A DNA stretch of 64,000 bases, taken from JAJDIA01 sp031555735. Its GTDB lineage: Bacteria > Bacteroidota > Bacteroidia > Bacteroidales > Tannerellaceae. Every line of letters begins with the position of its first letter. The first letter of the stretch is position 1. The stretch lies in assembly GCA_031555735.1 (NCBI GenBank), contig JAVBUE010000009.1, positions 1 through 64,000 of the forward strand, read 5' to 3'. Under the pieces are notes generated by a model that saw nothing but the letters and a program-made list of their open reading frames with translations, did no database searches and was not told the origin of the DNA. The translations under genes and the position numbers were made by a program. Of this stretch, positions 1 to 8,777 are shown in pieces.

Positions 1-116
1 AGACATTGTCAACTGTTACAATCAAGCTCCCTAACGGGGAGAGAGCAACCCAAACCCTATACCTGACCCCCGAACAAAGGAAGCTTGAACCTCTCTTTGT
101 CGCGTTGAACGTTTAG
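1..116 (+). CDS. 3' end of an unidentified protein (partial)
   Basis: An open frame enters from the left edge and stops at TAG 114-116, giving 37 codons that end in PLFVALNV. The sequence is too short to assign to a family. The stop lies only 28 bases before the ATG at 145 of the sensor kinase, so the two are probably co-transcribed. The full gene is outside the window. Confidence 0.5.
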   Translation, partial: TLSTVTIKLPNGERATQTLYLTPEQRKLEPLFVALNV

Positions 117-144
117 GGTGACGCATTGTCAAAGTCAGGAATCA

Positions 145-1254
145 ATGGTCGTTATTATGCATACCCTGTTCTGGTTATGCTTTCCTGTTATCCTGACATT
201 TAGCCGGTGGGCTGCACAGTTTAACACGCTCCCAGGTTTTGACAGGCCATCAGTCAAAAGTCCTTGGAGTATTTTTCTCGATCAACTGGGATCGTTGTTC
301 GTACAGGTTGACATGGGCAAGGATATGTGGAGTCTGTTCAATGTGTGGGAAATGGTCGTCGGCTTGCTGATTTATGTATTCCTGGCCATTAGCGTGTTTT
401 ATCTGTTCTATGGTGTTTTTATTCCAAAAGCGGTCCGTAAGGGGAAATTAATGGGCAAAGTGTGGCCGGTGTTGTTCCTGCTTGGTTTCCCGTTCCTGTT
501 TGTGACGTTGTTGTCAACTTGTTCGATTTCTGTCAATTGGCATTATATGTCTTATCTGGTGTTGGTGTATTCGTATACCTTGTTTTTCGCTGTGGGCGGT
601 TCGTTGTTCCGTATCTTCGAGAACTGGTATAACGACCGTCTGCTAAATGAACAATTGAAGCAACAGAATCTCCACAGCGAACTGGCGTTGCTGAAAAGTC
701 AGATCAATCCACACTTCCTGTTCAATACATTAAATAATATAGATGCGTTGATTGGTAAGGATGCGGCTAAAGCATCCGATTATCTGGTTAAGTTCTCGGA
801 TATGCTACGCTATATGATCTACGACTCTGATACCGAACGAGTAGCGTTGAAAAGCGAACTGCAATACCTGCGTAATTACGTAAACATCCAGCAGATCCAG
901 TATGCAAATGACCGGCTGGTTACGTTTGATATACAAGGAGATCCGGAAGGGATACAGATAGCCCCCATGTTGTTCATCCCGTTTATCGAGAATGCATTTA
1001 AACACTGTACGGATAAAGACAGGTCCGAAGCGATCCGCTTCACGGTCGGTATCGATGAAACAATCGTCACTTTTACGTCCGTCAACCTCTTCGATCCGGC
1101 AAAGCATATACACAAAGACAAGGTAGGAGGCGTAGGGCTGCGTACCCTTTGCCGTCGATTGGAACTGCTATATCCCAAACATCATACGTTGGCTATCGAT
1201 GATAAGAACGGTATATATAAGGTAACCCTAATCCTCTATACCCATGAAAATTAA
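145..1254 (+). CDS. LytS-type sensor histidine kinase (His_kinase / HATPase_c)
   Basis: Membrane sensor kinase of the LytS/YehU class, which phosphorylates LytTR regulators. About four hydrophobic segments fill the first 160 residues. They are followed by a short coiled linker and the His_kinase motif SQINPHFLFNTLNN with the phosphoacceptor His, then an ATPase domain with the N-box FIENAFKHC and the glycine motif GGVGLRTL. A GTG at 118 opens the frame two bases after the upstream stop. The ATG at 145 (or at 157) is the more likely start because the residues before it are not hydrophobic. The 3' end overlaps the response regulator by 11 bases, so the two form a coupled two-component pair. The signal sensed is unknown. 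Confidence 0.9.
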   Translation: MVVIMHTLFWLCFPVILTFSRWAAQFNTLPGFDRPSVKSPWSIFLDQLGSLFVQVDMGKDMWSLFNVWEMVVGLLIYVFLAISVFYLFYGVFIPKAVRKGKLMGKVWPVLFLLGFPFLFVTLLSTCSISVNWHYMSYLVLVYSYTLFFAVGGSLFRIFENWYNDRLLNEQLKQQNLHSELALLKSQINPHFLFNTLNNIDALIGKDAAKASDYLVKFSDMLRYMIYDSDTERVALKSELQYLRNYVNIQQIQYANDRLVTFDIQGDPEGIQIAPMLFIPFIENAFKHCTDKDRSEAIRFTVGIDETIVTFTSVNLFDPAKHIHKDKVGGVGLRTLCRRLELLYPKHHTLAIDDKNGIYKVTLILYTHEN

Positions 1255-1921
1255 GTGTATCATCATCGACGATAGTCCGCTGGCTGTGGATAAGTTGGCC
1301 GACTTTGTACAGGCCAGTCCAGACTTGCACCTGTTGCAGTCGTTCACCAACGCAAGGGAGGCACTTGCCTTTCTGAAGAGCCAGCCGGTCGATCTCATCT
1401 TCCTCGATATCCAAATGGAAGAAATGACAGGTCTCGACCTGTTGGATCACCTCACGGTCAAACCTCACGTAGTGATTGTTTCTGCCTATAGCGAGTATGC
1501 TGTGAAAGGTTTCGACTACGCCGTGACCGATTACCTGCTGAAGCCCTATTCATTCAGCCGCTTTCGTCTGGCAGTAGAGAAGGTGACCAGTGAAATGGAG
1601 TATCGTACGCCAGCCAACTTCATGTTTGTGAAAACAGAGTATCGGATGGAGCGTGTTGACTTTGCTGATATCCTCTACATCGAAGGTCAGGGTGGTTATC
1701 TGCGGATCGTTACCTCGCAATCGAAGATCATGACGCTGCAAAACTTCCAGACGATGGAGTCTCTCCTGCCTGCCGACAATTTCATGCGCGTGCATCGTTC
1801 CTATATTGTGGCTCTGAATAAGATCGAACATATTGAACGGAATGCGATCCGTATCGGTAAGGAGCATATCCCTGTGGGTGACAGTTATCGCGAGAAACTC
1901 TACCGTGTACTGAAAATTTAA
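1244..1921 (+). CDS. LytTR-family response regulator
   Basis: 225-residue regulator with an N-terminal receiver domain (about residues 1-120) and a C-terminal LytTR DNA-binding domain (about 125-225). The receiver shows the acidic pair IIDD near residue 10, the phosphoacceptor Asp55 in LIFLDIQM, and the conserved Lys in YLLKPY. The LytTR part has the family features FVKTEY, ILYIEGQGGYLRI and FMRVHRSYIV. The start overlaps the kinase by 11 bases, which implies translational coupling. The target promoters cannot be told from the sequence. Confidence 0.95.
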   Translation: MKIKCIIIDDSPLAVDKLADFVQASPDLHLLQSFTNAREALAFLKSQPVDLIFLDIQMEEMTGLDLLDHLTVKPHVVIVSAYSEYAVKGFDYAVTDYLLKPYSFSRFRLAVEKVTSEMEYRTPANFMFVKTEYRMERVDFADILYIEGQGGYLRIVTSQSKIMTLQNFQTMESLLPADNFMRVHRSYIVALNKIEHIERNAIRIGKEHIPVGDSYREKLYRVLKI

Positions 1922-2000
1922 GCCTGATCCGGTATCTTTTTGCTTCTTTTCCTTGTTACATGTACAGTGATCTATTGTAAAAGCATTAATAGAGTTGTGT

Positions 2001-2651
2001 ATGAAAAGAATTGCCTTGATAGGCGCGTCCGGGTTCATCGGTTCCGCCATCCTGAAAGAAGCAATCGGACGTGGTATCCACGTAACGGCCATTGTAAGAA
2101 ACCCGGGGAAGATCGCTTTCCGCCATCCGAAACTGTCTATCGAAGAGGTGGATGTGATAGATACCGAGACATTATCGCGCAAACTGACGGGTATCAACGC
2201 CGTGGTCAGCGCTTACAATCCCGGTTGGAAGAACCCGAATATAGCCGAAGATACGCTCAAAGGGTATCCATCGATCCTGTGTGCGGTCAGAAAATCGGGA
2301 GTGAACCGTTTCCTGGTAGTCGGCGGGGCTGGCAGCCTGCAGGTATCACCGGGCGTACAACTGATGGATTCGGGAGCGATACCCGCCTCTTTCCTGCCAG
2401 TGGTGAAAAGCCTCGCGTCTTTCTATACCGATTATCTGTTGCGGGAAAAAGAAGTGGACTGGGTCTATTTCTGTCCGGCGGCCGATATCGCGCCGGGTGA
2501 ACGGACGGCGGCGTTCCGCCTCGGGTTGGACGACCTGATCGTCGGCGCCGACGGGAAGAGCCGTATATCGGTAGAGGATTATGCCGTGGCGATGATCGAC
2601 GAGTTCGAACATCCCGCCCATCACCGCCAGCGGATGACGATCGGCTATTAA
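2001..2651 (+). CDS. NAD(P)-dependent oxidoreductase, NmrA/epimerase-like
   Basis: 216-residue Rossmann-fold protein. It begins with the dinucleotide-binding motif GASGFIGS, and the first strand (KRIALIGASG) follows the Met directly, which fixes the start at ATG 2001 rather than the in-frame TTG six bases upstream. A second glycine-rich stretch VVGGAGSL is typical of NAD(P)H-binding proteins of the YwnB/NmrA type. The substrate is unknown. It lies 79 bases after the regulator on the same strand and could be transcribed with it. Its stop codon overlaps the stop of the convergent SDR gene (positions 2648-2651). Confidence 0.85.
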   Translation: MKRIALIGASGFIGSAILKEAIGRGIHVTAIVRNPGKIAFRHPKLSIEEVDVIDTETLSRKLTGINAVVSAYNPGWKNPNIAEDTLKGYPSILCAVRKSGVNRFLVVGGAGSLQVSPGVQLMDSGAIPASFLPVVKSLASFYTDYLLREKEVDWVYFCPAADIAPGERTAAFRLGLDDLIVGADGKSRISVEDYAVAMIDEFEHPAHHRQRMTIGY

Positions 2652-3376
2652 GTGCGGATCATCCGCAGTCGTTCCCATAACCACTGCGGAAGCAGTTTCC
2701 AGCCGGATACCAACACGGCGTATCGCCAGTCGATGACGATGCGCCGTTTCTTTTTCCCGATCGCGCGGACGATCTGCCGGGCTACCTTGTCGGGTTGCAT
2801 CAGCAGCGGATAACGGTCGTTCTTCAGCAGCGCCGTCTGCACAAAACCGGGACGGATATCCGTGAAGCCGATCGGCAGGCGTTCCATCCGCGACAGTTGG
2901 GCAAGGGCGTCGAGATAGGTGTTCTGATACCGTTTGGTGGCCGAGTAGGCAGGGGCGATGCCCAATCCTTTCGTTCCGGCGATGGAGGTGACGGCGGCGA
3001 TATGCCCGTATCCCTGCTGGCGGAAATACTGCCAGGCGGTGATCACCATCCGGCTGAAGCCCGTCACATTCGTATGGATCGTAGCCAGTTCCGTATCGAT
3101 CTCCAACAGGCGGTTCTGGCTGCCGATACCTGAACAGAACAGGAATACATCCATGCCGCCGGTGAGGTCGATCAACCGGTATAACTGGTCGGTGGCTTCG
3201 GGGAGGGTGACGTCTATCTGTTGTACAGATACGCGGTCGGGGGCTTCCTGTTGGAGTGATTCCAGGCGTTCGACCCTCCGCCCGGCTATACCTACGCGCC
3301 ATCCCTGCCGGATATACAGCCGTGCTGTCTCATATCCGATACCCGATGTGGCGCCAATAAGGATGATTCTTTTCAT
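2648..3376 (-). CDS. Short-chain dehydrogenase/reductase (SDR)
   Basis: 242-residue classical SDR. It has the cofactor motif GATSGIGY near the N-terminus, the arginine stretch AGRRVERL that suggests NADP(H) preference, the catalytic Ser in AVTSIAG and the YSATK (YxxxK) motif. A hydrophobic C-terminal part is typical of membrane-associated SDRs. A -7 box on this strand at 3405-3398 puts the transcript start near 3391, so the reading frame's first start at 3400 cannot be used. The ATG at 3376 is right and places the Rossmann motif at the N-terminus. The substrate cannot be inferred. Confidence 0.9.
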   Translation of the reverse strand: MKRIILIGATSGIGYETARLYIRQGWRVGIAGRRVERLESLQQEAPDRVSVQQIDVTLPEATDQLYRLIDLTGGMDVFLFCSGIGSQNRLLEIDTELATIHTNVTGFSRMVITAWQYFRQQGYGHIAAVTSIAGTKGLGIAPAYSATKRYQNTYLDALAQLSRMERLPIGFTDIRPGFVQTALLKNDRYPLLMQPDKVARQIVRAIGKKKRRIVIDWRYAVLVSGWKLLPQWLWERLRMIRT

Positions 3377-3397
3377 GGGATTGCTTTTGTCAGTGAA

Positions 3398-3405
3398 CAA
3401 ATATA
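3398..3405 (-). promoter_or_regulatory. -7 box of the SDR gene promoter
   Basis: TATATTTG on the minus strand matches the Bacteroidetes -7 consensus TAnnTTTG and lies about 22 bases upstream of the ATG at 3376. No clear -33 TTTG is seen at the expected spacing. It sits back to back with the peptidase promoter. Confidence 0.55.
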
Positions 3406-3425
3406 CGCTTTTCCCGTTTTCTTCC

Positions 3426-3455
3426 TTGTGTTGCTTGTTACTTTCCCTATATTTG
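3426..3455 (+). promoter_or_regulatory. Promoter of the M20 peptidase gene
   Basis: TTG at 3426-3428, a 19-base spacer and TATATTTG at 3448-3455 match the Bacteroidetes -33/-7 pattern. The predicted transcript start is near 3462, giving a leader of about 35 bases before ATG 3497. Confidence 0.7.
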
Positions 3456-3496
3456 CAAAATAAGAAATGAACGAATAACGTATAAATCCCATCACT

Positions 3497-4852
3497 ATGT
3501 CAGTCCGAACCTATATCAACACCCACAAGGAACGATTCCTGGATGAACTGTTTTCCCTCCTGCGTATCCCATCCGTCAGCGCCAAGCAAGAGCACAAGGC
3601 GGATATGCTGGCTTGCGCCGAACGATGGAAAGAACTGCTGCTAAGCTCGGGAGCCACGAAAGCCGCGATCATGCCCACCCTGGGTAATCCCGTGGTCTAT
3701 GCCGAACGGATGTATGGCGCCGACGCACCGACGGTACTGGTCTATGCCCATTACGATGTAATGCCTGCCGAGCCGCTCGAACGTTGGAAGAGCGAACCCT
3801 TTGAACCGGAGATCCGCGATGGCCGTATCTGGGCGCGTGGCGCCGACGATGACAAGGGGCAGGGCATGATACAGGTCAAAGGATTCGAAACCGCGCTCCG
3901 GAATGAGCTGCTGCATTGCAACGTCAAGTTTATCTTCGAGGGGGAAGAAGAGATCGGCTCACCCAGCCTCGACGCTTTTTGCCGGGAGCACCGGGCATTA
4001 CTCCAGGCGGATATCATCCTCGTATCCGATACCAGCATGGTGAACGCGGAAACCCCTTCGCTTACTACCGGTCTGCGGGGATTGGCCTATTGGGAGGTGG
4101 AGGTGACGGGGCCGAACCGCGACCTTCATTCGGGGCATTTCGGCGGGGCGGTAGCCAATCCCATCAACATCCTCTGTAAACTGATGGCCGATATAACGGA
4201 TGCCGACGGACGCATCGCTATCCCCGGTTTCTACGACGATGTGGAAATGTTGTCTGAAGCCGAGCGCGCCATGCTCCGCCAGGTACCTTTCGATGAAGCC
4301 GCATATAAACAGGCGATCGGTGTGAAAGCGCTGAAGGGAGAAGCCGGTTTCTCCACCCTCGAACGGAACAGTTGCCGTCCCTGCTTTGATATCTGCGGTA
4401 TCTGGGGAGGTTATACGGGTGAGGGAAGCAAGACGGTATTGCCGTCGAAAGCGTTCGCCAAAGTATCCTGCCGGTTGGTTCCGCACCAGGATCATGCCAC
4501 GATTTCACGCCTGTTTGAAGCCTATATGGAACGGATGGCTCCCGATTATGTGACGGTGAGCGTCCGTCCTTCGCATGGCGGGCAGGGGTATGTCTGTCCG
4601 ATCGACCTGCCGGCGTATAAGGCGGCGGAAGAAGCGGTGGGAATCGCTTTCGGTATCAAGCCGTTGGCTGTCCGCCGGGGCGGGAGTATCCCCATCATCT
4701 CCACCTTCGAACAGGTGTTGGGTATCAAGACGATCCTGATGGGATTCGGCCTGGAGCAAAACGCGATCCATTCGCCCAATGAAAGTTGCCGGTTGGATTT
4801 CTTCTATAAAGGAATCGAGTCTGTGGCTGAATTCTATCGCCTGTATCGTTAA
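3497..4852 (+). CDS. M20 family dipeptidase/metallopeptidase
   Basis: 451-residue zinc peptidase of the M20 (PepV/CNDP-like) family, probably a cytosolic dipeptidase since there is no signal peptide. Metal-binding and catalytic signatures are visible: YAHYDVMP (His85, Asp87), GRIWARGADDDKG (bridging Asp and catalytic Asp region) and EGEEEIGS (general-base and metal Glu at about 151-152). A dimerisation domain follows with the conserved NRDLHSGHFGG. The C-terminal metal histidine lies in EQNAIHSPNE. The length is normal for the family. It has its own promoter and a strong terminator, so it is a single-gene unit. The exact dipeptide preference cannot be told. Confidence 0.93.
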   Translation: MSVRTYINTHKERFLDELFSLLRIPSVSAKQEHKADMLACAERWKELLLSSGATKAAIMPTLGNPVVYAERMYGADAPTVLVYAHYDVMPAEPLERWKSEPFEPEIRDGRIWARGADDDKGQGMIQVKGFETALRNELLHCNVKFIFEGEEEIGSPSLDAFCREHRALLQADIILVSDTSMVNAETPSLTTGLRGLAYWEVEVTGPNRDLHSGHFGGAVANPINILCKLMADITDADGRIAIPGFYDDVEMLSEAERAMLRQVPFDEAAYKQAIGVKALKGEAGFSTLERNSCRPCFDICGIWGGYTGEGSKTVLPSKAFAKVSCRLVPHQDHATISRLFEAYMERMAPDYVTVSVRPSHGGQGYVCPIDLPAYKAAEEAVGIAFGIKPLAVRRGGSIPIISTFEQVLGIKTILMGFGLEQNAIHSPNESCRLDFFYKGIESVAEFYRLYR

Positions 4853-4884
4853 TCCGTAGCTGGATAATCAACATTTTCACATAG

Positions 4885-4930
4885 AAAAATACGTAATTTC
4901 TCGTTCGGTAATGAGGAATTACGTATTTTT
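4885..4930 (+). terminator. Intrinsic terminator after the M20 peptidase, overlapping the next promoter
   Basis: Perfect 14-bp inverted repeat: left arm AAAAATACGTAATT at 4885-4898, right arm at 4917-4930, the right arm ending in a T run. The right arm also contains TATTTTTG (4924-4931), a good -7 box for the downstream kinase, so terminator and promoter share bases. Confidence 0.85.
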
Positions 4931-4931
4931 G
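4924..4931 (+). promoter_or_regulatory. Probable -7 box for the first kinase gene
   Basis: TATTTTTG fits TAnnTTTG and lies 37 bases before ATG 4968. A loose -33 element (TTCG, 4903-4906) lies about 18 bases upstream. The box is inside the terminator's right arm. Confidence 0.5.
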
Positions 4932-4967
4932 TTTCATTAAACAAAGAACACTCATTTAATTGTTACT

Positions 4968-6557
4968 ATGAACGCATCAGTTCCGGACACCCGTATGTCA
5001 GGCTGCGATCAGACGCAAGCCAACCAAACGCTGCGAAGTGAAGCGATGTTTCGGATTATTTTCGACAACCTGGGCTGGGGCGTGGAGGTTTTCGACGAGA
5101 ACGGACGACTGATCGATATCAACAGCGCGGCGCTTGAGATATTCGGCGCCCGGAAAGAAGAGATGCTGGGTATGTCGATCTTTGACAGTCCCCACCTGAA
5201 CGACGAACACAAGGACAAGCTGCGGAAAGGAGAGGAGGTGAACGTCACCACGACGTACGACTTCGACCGCTTAGCCCGCACCGGCTATTATCCGTCGGCA
5301 TACCGGAACAGGATCAAATACCTCAAGAGTAAAACAGCACCGTTGAAAGACAGCCGGAATGCGATCATCGGCTACGTGCTCTTAACCTTCGACGATACGG
5401 AAGGATACCTGAAGAATGAGGCGATCCAACTGAACCTGGCCAAGATCAGGGCCGCGGTGGATACCAACCAGTCGTTCCTGTGGGAGTACAACCTGCAAAC
5501 CAAAAAGCTGGTAAACGATTTCAACCTCTCCGCCTGTGCGGCGACCAAAGACCTTATCTCCTGTTTCTGGCAGGATGTGACGGAAAATCCCGAAGAACTG
5601 CTGACCTCCCTGCCGGTCGATGACCCGGATTATGCTGCCATCCGGCAGTTTGTGCGGCTGAAGCAGGGAGAGATCGACCATTTCACCACCGTATTCCACC
5701 GGATGCTCGACGGCATGCCGCGCTGGTTCACCTCCAATATCCGTACCTGTAAATGGGATGAGGCGGGCAAACCCCTGAAGATCGTATGTTACACGTCGGA
5801 TATCACCCAGCAGAAAGCAAAAGAAATGGAACTCTTCCTCGCGCGTGAAGGCGAAAAGGTCCGTTCGGCCTTCATGGCGAATATCAGCCATGAGATCCGG
5901 ACACCGCTGAATGCCATCGTCGGCTTTTCCAATATCCTGGTGGACATCTGCCATTCGCCGGAGACGGAAAATTTCCGGGAGGTGATCAGCCGGAATAATA
6001 CCCTCCTGCTGCAATTAGTAGATGACATCCTCGATTTCTCACAGATGGATGCGGGAAGGATGGAATACCGGGTGGAGGCGATGGATATCCGGGAGGTATG
6101 CTCATCCGTGATACACGATTTCCAACCCCTGTTGCATGAAGGCGTTGCACTCGGACTGGCTCCCGGATCTCCGGTATGTATCATCCATTCCGACCGGAAG
6201 CGGATCCTCAAGGTCATATTACAGTTGGTTGGCAATGCCGTGAAATATACCCTGCAGGGACATATCACCCTCTCCTACATATGTACGCCGGAAGGGTCGT
6301 TCGCGCTGAAAGTATCCGACACCGGCATCGGTATCCCGGAGAAAGAACGAAACGCCATCTTCCAATCCTTTTACCAGGTGGATCATTTCCACCAGGGCGT
6401 AGGTATGGGGTTGTCGATCGCCAAGATGCTGGTCGAGGGGATGGGCGGGGTGATCGGCATGGACTCCGTCGAAGGCGAAGGCTCTGTTTTCTGGTTTACC
6501 ATCCCCGTATCACCCGTCGTTGCCCCCGTCCATTTGTCGCAAACTCAAAGAAAATAG
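4968..6557 (+). CDS. Soluble PAS-domain sensor histidine kinase (first of three paralogues)
   Basis: 529-residue HisKA-class kinase with no membrane segment. Domain order: PAS about 25-150 (FRIIFDNLGWGVEVFDENG), a second PAS-like region about 155-285 ending in the usual PAC tail YTSDITQQK, a HisKA dimerisation domain with MANISHEIRTPLNAIVGFSN (phosphoacceptor His308), and HATPase_c about 400-515 with N-box LVGNAVKYT, G1 DTGIGIPEKE and G2 GMGLSIAK. It has no receiver domain, so it needs a separate regulator, and none is adjacent. It is closely related to the two kinases that follow but lacks their N-terminal GAF-like region. The signal is unknown. Confidence 0.92.
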   Translation: MNASVPDTRMSGCDQTQANQTLRSEAMFRIIFDNLGWGVEVFDENGRLIDINSAALEIFGARKEEMLGMSIFDSPHLNDEHKDKLRKGEEVNVTTTYDFDRLARTGYYPSAYRNRIKYLKSKTAPLKDSRNAIIGYVLLTFDDTEGYLKNEAIQLNLAKIRAAVDTNQSFLWEYNLQTKKLVNDFNLSACAATKDLISCFWQDVTENPEELLTSLPVDDPDYAAIRQFVRLKQGEIDHFTTVFHRMLDGMPRWFTSNIRTCKWDEAGKPLKIVCYTSDITQQKAKEMELFLAREGEKVRSAFMANISHEIRTPLNAIVGFSNILVDICHSPETENFREVISRNNTLLLQLVDDILDFSQMDAGRMEYRVEAMDIREVCSSVIHDFQPLLHEGVALGLAPGSPVCIIHSDRKRILKVILQLVGNAVKYTLQGHITLSYICTPEGSFALKVSDTGIGIPEKERNAIFQSFYQVDHFHQGVGMGLSIAKMLVEGMGGVIGMDSVEGEGSVFWFTIPVSPVVAPVHLSQTQRK

Positions 6558-6631
6558 TCCCAAATGCAGGTATTCGCATAAAAAATGAAATAAAAGTATC
6601 ATCCGGCTCAATCATAAACAAAAAAATCCAT

Positions 6632-6639
6632 TATTTTTG
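6632..6639 (+). promoter_or_regulatory. -7 box upstream of the second kinase
   Basis: TATTTTTG matches the Bacteroidetes -7 consensus, 60 bases before ATG 6700. No convincing -33 element is seen. The third kinase starts only 26 bases after the second, so this promoter could serve both. Confidence 0.45.
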
Positions 6640-6699
6640 TTAGCCCGTTTAAACGTAATAGATTCCGCGAGGAAACCATTTGTCAAATAGTCTATCAGT

Positions 6700-8751
6700 A
6701 TGATTGATAATTTAACCCGGGATATGGTCTTTTTACGCCGTACCTTATCCACGCTTTTCGACTTATTGCACTCCGGCTCCGATACGGCCGTTCACGAAAT
6801 GCTTACCCTTTTACTCGACTTTTTCCAGGTCGATCGTGTTTCTTTTGGCGGTTTTCAGGATAACCGCCAGGGCATGTTTACGATCGGCCAGGCATATGCC
6901 GGATCTTACGGTTCCGTACCGGGGAGCGATCTGGATTATATTCCCATTTCGGGACTGGAATGGGATATGGAGCCGATCTTCCGGATGGAGCCGATCACTG
7001 TGGATGATTTGGAAACCTATACAGGTACGGAAGTCGATCGTTCGTTCTTTCTACAGGCGGGCGTACGTTCCATTTGTATCTTTCCTTCCGTGAAAGAGGA
7101 GGAGGCTAACGGCTATGTGGTGATGGAAACCTTTGGCCGTACGCGTCGGTGGACGGAATGGGATATCGAATGTGCCCGTTTGTTTGCCCACCTGATCTCC
7201 GTGACCGTTGAAAAAGCCTTGATAGACCGCAAGCTGATCACCTCCGCCCGTCAGATCCTGGAACATGAAACCATCTTCCGGATCATATTCAACAACCTGG
7301 TATGGTGCGTGGAAGTATATGATGAACATGGATTGCTGATCGATATCAATGAGGCGGGACTGCAACTGTTCGGCACCACCCGGAATGATATCCTCGGGCT
7401 GCAACTGTTCGAAAGCATGAACTTATCGCAGGATAAGAAAGACAAGCTGCTGGCCGGAGAAATCGTATATGACGATATCCGGTACGATTTCGGGAAAAAC
7501 AGCCGGTGCGGCTATTATGAATCCTGCTATAAGAACGAAGTCAAGTATCTGATGGTGCGCTTCGTCCCGATGAAGAATGCACGGAACCATACGATCGGGT
7601 ATCTGCTCCTGGCATACGATAATACCGACAATTACCTGAAAAATAAAGAAGTCCAACGCCTCCTCTTCAAGATGAAGACGGCGGTGGATACCGGGAAATC
7701 GTTCCTGATGGATTATGATCTGCCGGCTAACCGGTTGCATGTGGATTTCAGCATGGCTTTTACTCCCACCGCTGATGTCATTGTCCGTTTCTGGAAAGAG
7801 ATATCCCAGTCGCCTCATCTGCTGAAACAATCCATTCACCCGGAAGATATTCGTACCTATAACCATCACATTTATCAATTGAAGACCGGAAAACGGACGC
7901 ATTGCACATTTGTATTCCGACATATAATTGAAGAAAAAACGCACTGGTTTCGTGCCAGTTTGCGGACTTATAAATGGGATAAACAGCAGAAGGCGGAAAA
8001 GATCGTGGCCTATCTCACGGATATCACCCAGGAGAAGGAGAAAGAGATCAAACTGTTCAAAACCCGGGAAGCCGAGAAACTCAAATCCGCTTTTATGGCG
8101 AATATCAGCCATGAGATCCGCACACCCCTGAATGCCATTGTGGGATTCTCCAATATCCTGGCCGATGCCAACAGCACGGAGGAAACGGAATCTTTCCGCA
8201 ATACCATCAACCACAACAACGTCTTGCTGCTGCAATTGGTGGATGATCTCCTTGATTTTTCACAGATCGAAGTGGGAACGCTGCAATACAGGCTGGCAAG
8301 GATGCCGGTCAGAGCGGTATGCGAAGAAGTGGTGGAGTCGTATGAGTTAATGCTTGCTCCGGAGGTGTCGCTGGTATTTCAGGCGGATGCACCGGATATC
8401 CATATCTATGCCGACCGGAAACGGGTGCGCCAGGTCGTGTCGCAACTGGTGGGAAATGCCATCAAATATACGCAACAGGGACGTATTACCCTTTCGTATG
8501 AGGTGGACGACGACGAGATGCTGCTACTCAAGGTATCCGATACGGGTATCGGGATTCCACGGGAAGAAACGGAATTCATCTTCAACTATTTTTACCAGGT
8601 GGATCACTTCAACCAGGGTACCGGTCTGGGGCTGGCAGTCGCCAAATCCATGATCGAAGGGATGGGGGGACGCATCGGCGTGGATTCGACAGAAGGATCA
8701 GGTTCCGTTTTCTGGTTTACATTGCCTTTAGGCGCCGGGGTACCGGCATAA
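6700..8751 (+). CDS. Soluble GAF/PAS sensor histidine kinase (second of three paralogues)
   Basis: 683-residue cytosolic kinase. An N-terminal GAF-like domain (about 20-170, starting LLHSGSDTAVHEMLTLL) precedes a PAS domain (about 190-320, FRIIFNNLVWCVEVYDEHG), a second PAS-like region ending in YLTDITQEK, HisKA with MANISHEIRTPLNAIVGFSN (His471) and HATPase_c with LVGNAIKYT, DTGIGIPREE and GTGLGLAVAK. There is no transmembrane segment and no receiver. It shares the whole PAS-HisKA-HATPase core with its neighbours, which points to tandem duplication. The partner regulator is unknown. Confidence 0.92.
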   Translation: MIDNLTRDMVFLRRTLSTLFDLLHSGSDTAVHEMLTLLLDFFQVDRVSFGGFQDNRQGMFTIGQAYAGSYGSVPGSDLDYIPISGLEWDMEPIFRMEPITVDDLETYTGTEVDRSFFLQAGVRSICIFPSVKEEEANGYVVMETFGRTRRWTEWDIECARLFAHLISVTVEKALIDRKLITSARQILEHETIFRIIFNNLVWCVEVYDEHGLLIDINEAGLQLFGTTRNDILGLQLFESMNLSQDKKDKLLAGEIVYDDIRYDFGKNSRCGYYESCYKNEVKYLMVRFVPMKNARNHTIGYLLLAYDNTDNYLKNKEVQRLLFKMKTAVDTGKSFLMDYDLPANRLHVDFSMAFTPTADVIVRFWKEISQSPHLLKQSIHPEDIRTYNHHIYQLKTGKRTHCTFVFRHIIEEKTHWFRASLRTYKWDKQQKAEKIVAYLTDITQEKEKEIKLFKTREAEKLKSAFMANISHEIRTPLNAIVGFSNILADANSTEETESFRNTINHNNVLLLQLVDDLLDFSQIEVGTLQYRLARMPVRAVCEEVVESYELMLAPEVSLVFQADAPDIHIYADRKRVRQVVSQLVGNAIKYTQQGRITLSYEVDDDEMLLLKVSDTGIGIPREETEFIFNYFYQVDHFNQGTGLGLAVAKSMIEGMGGRIGVDSTEGSGSVFWFTLPLGAGVPA

Positions 8752-8777
8752 ATTATTGATATTAGACACTTACCCTT

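Noticed and set aside
2346..3302. 318-residue Arg/Pro-rich minus-strand frame
   Set aside because: Overlaps the SDR gene in another frame, with biased composition and no family features.
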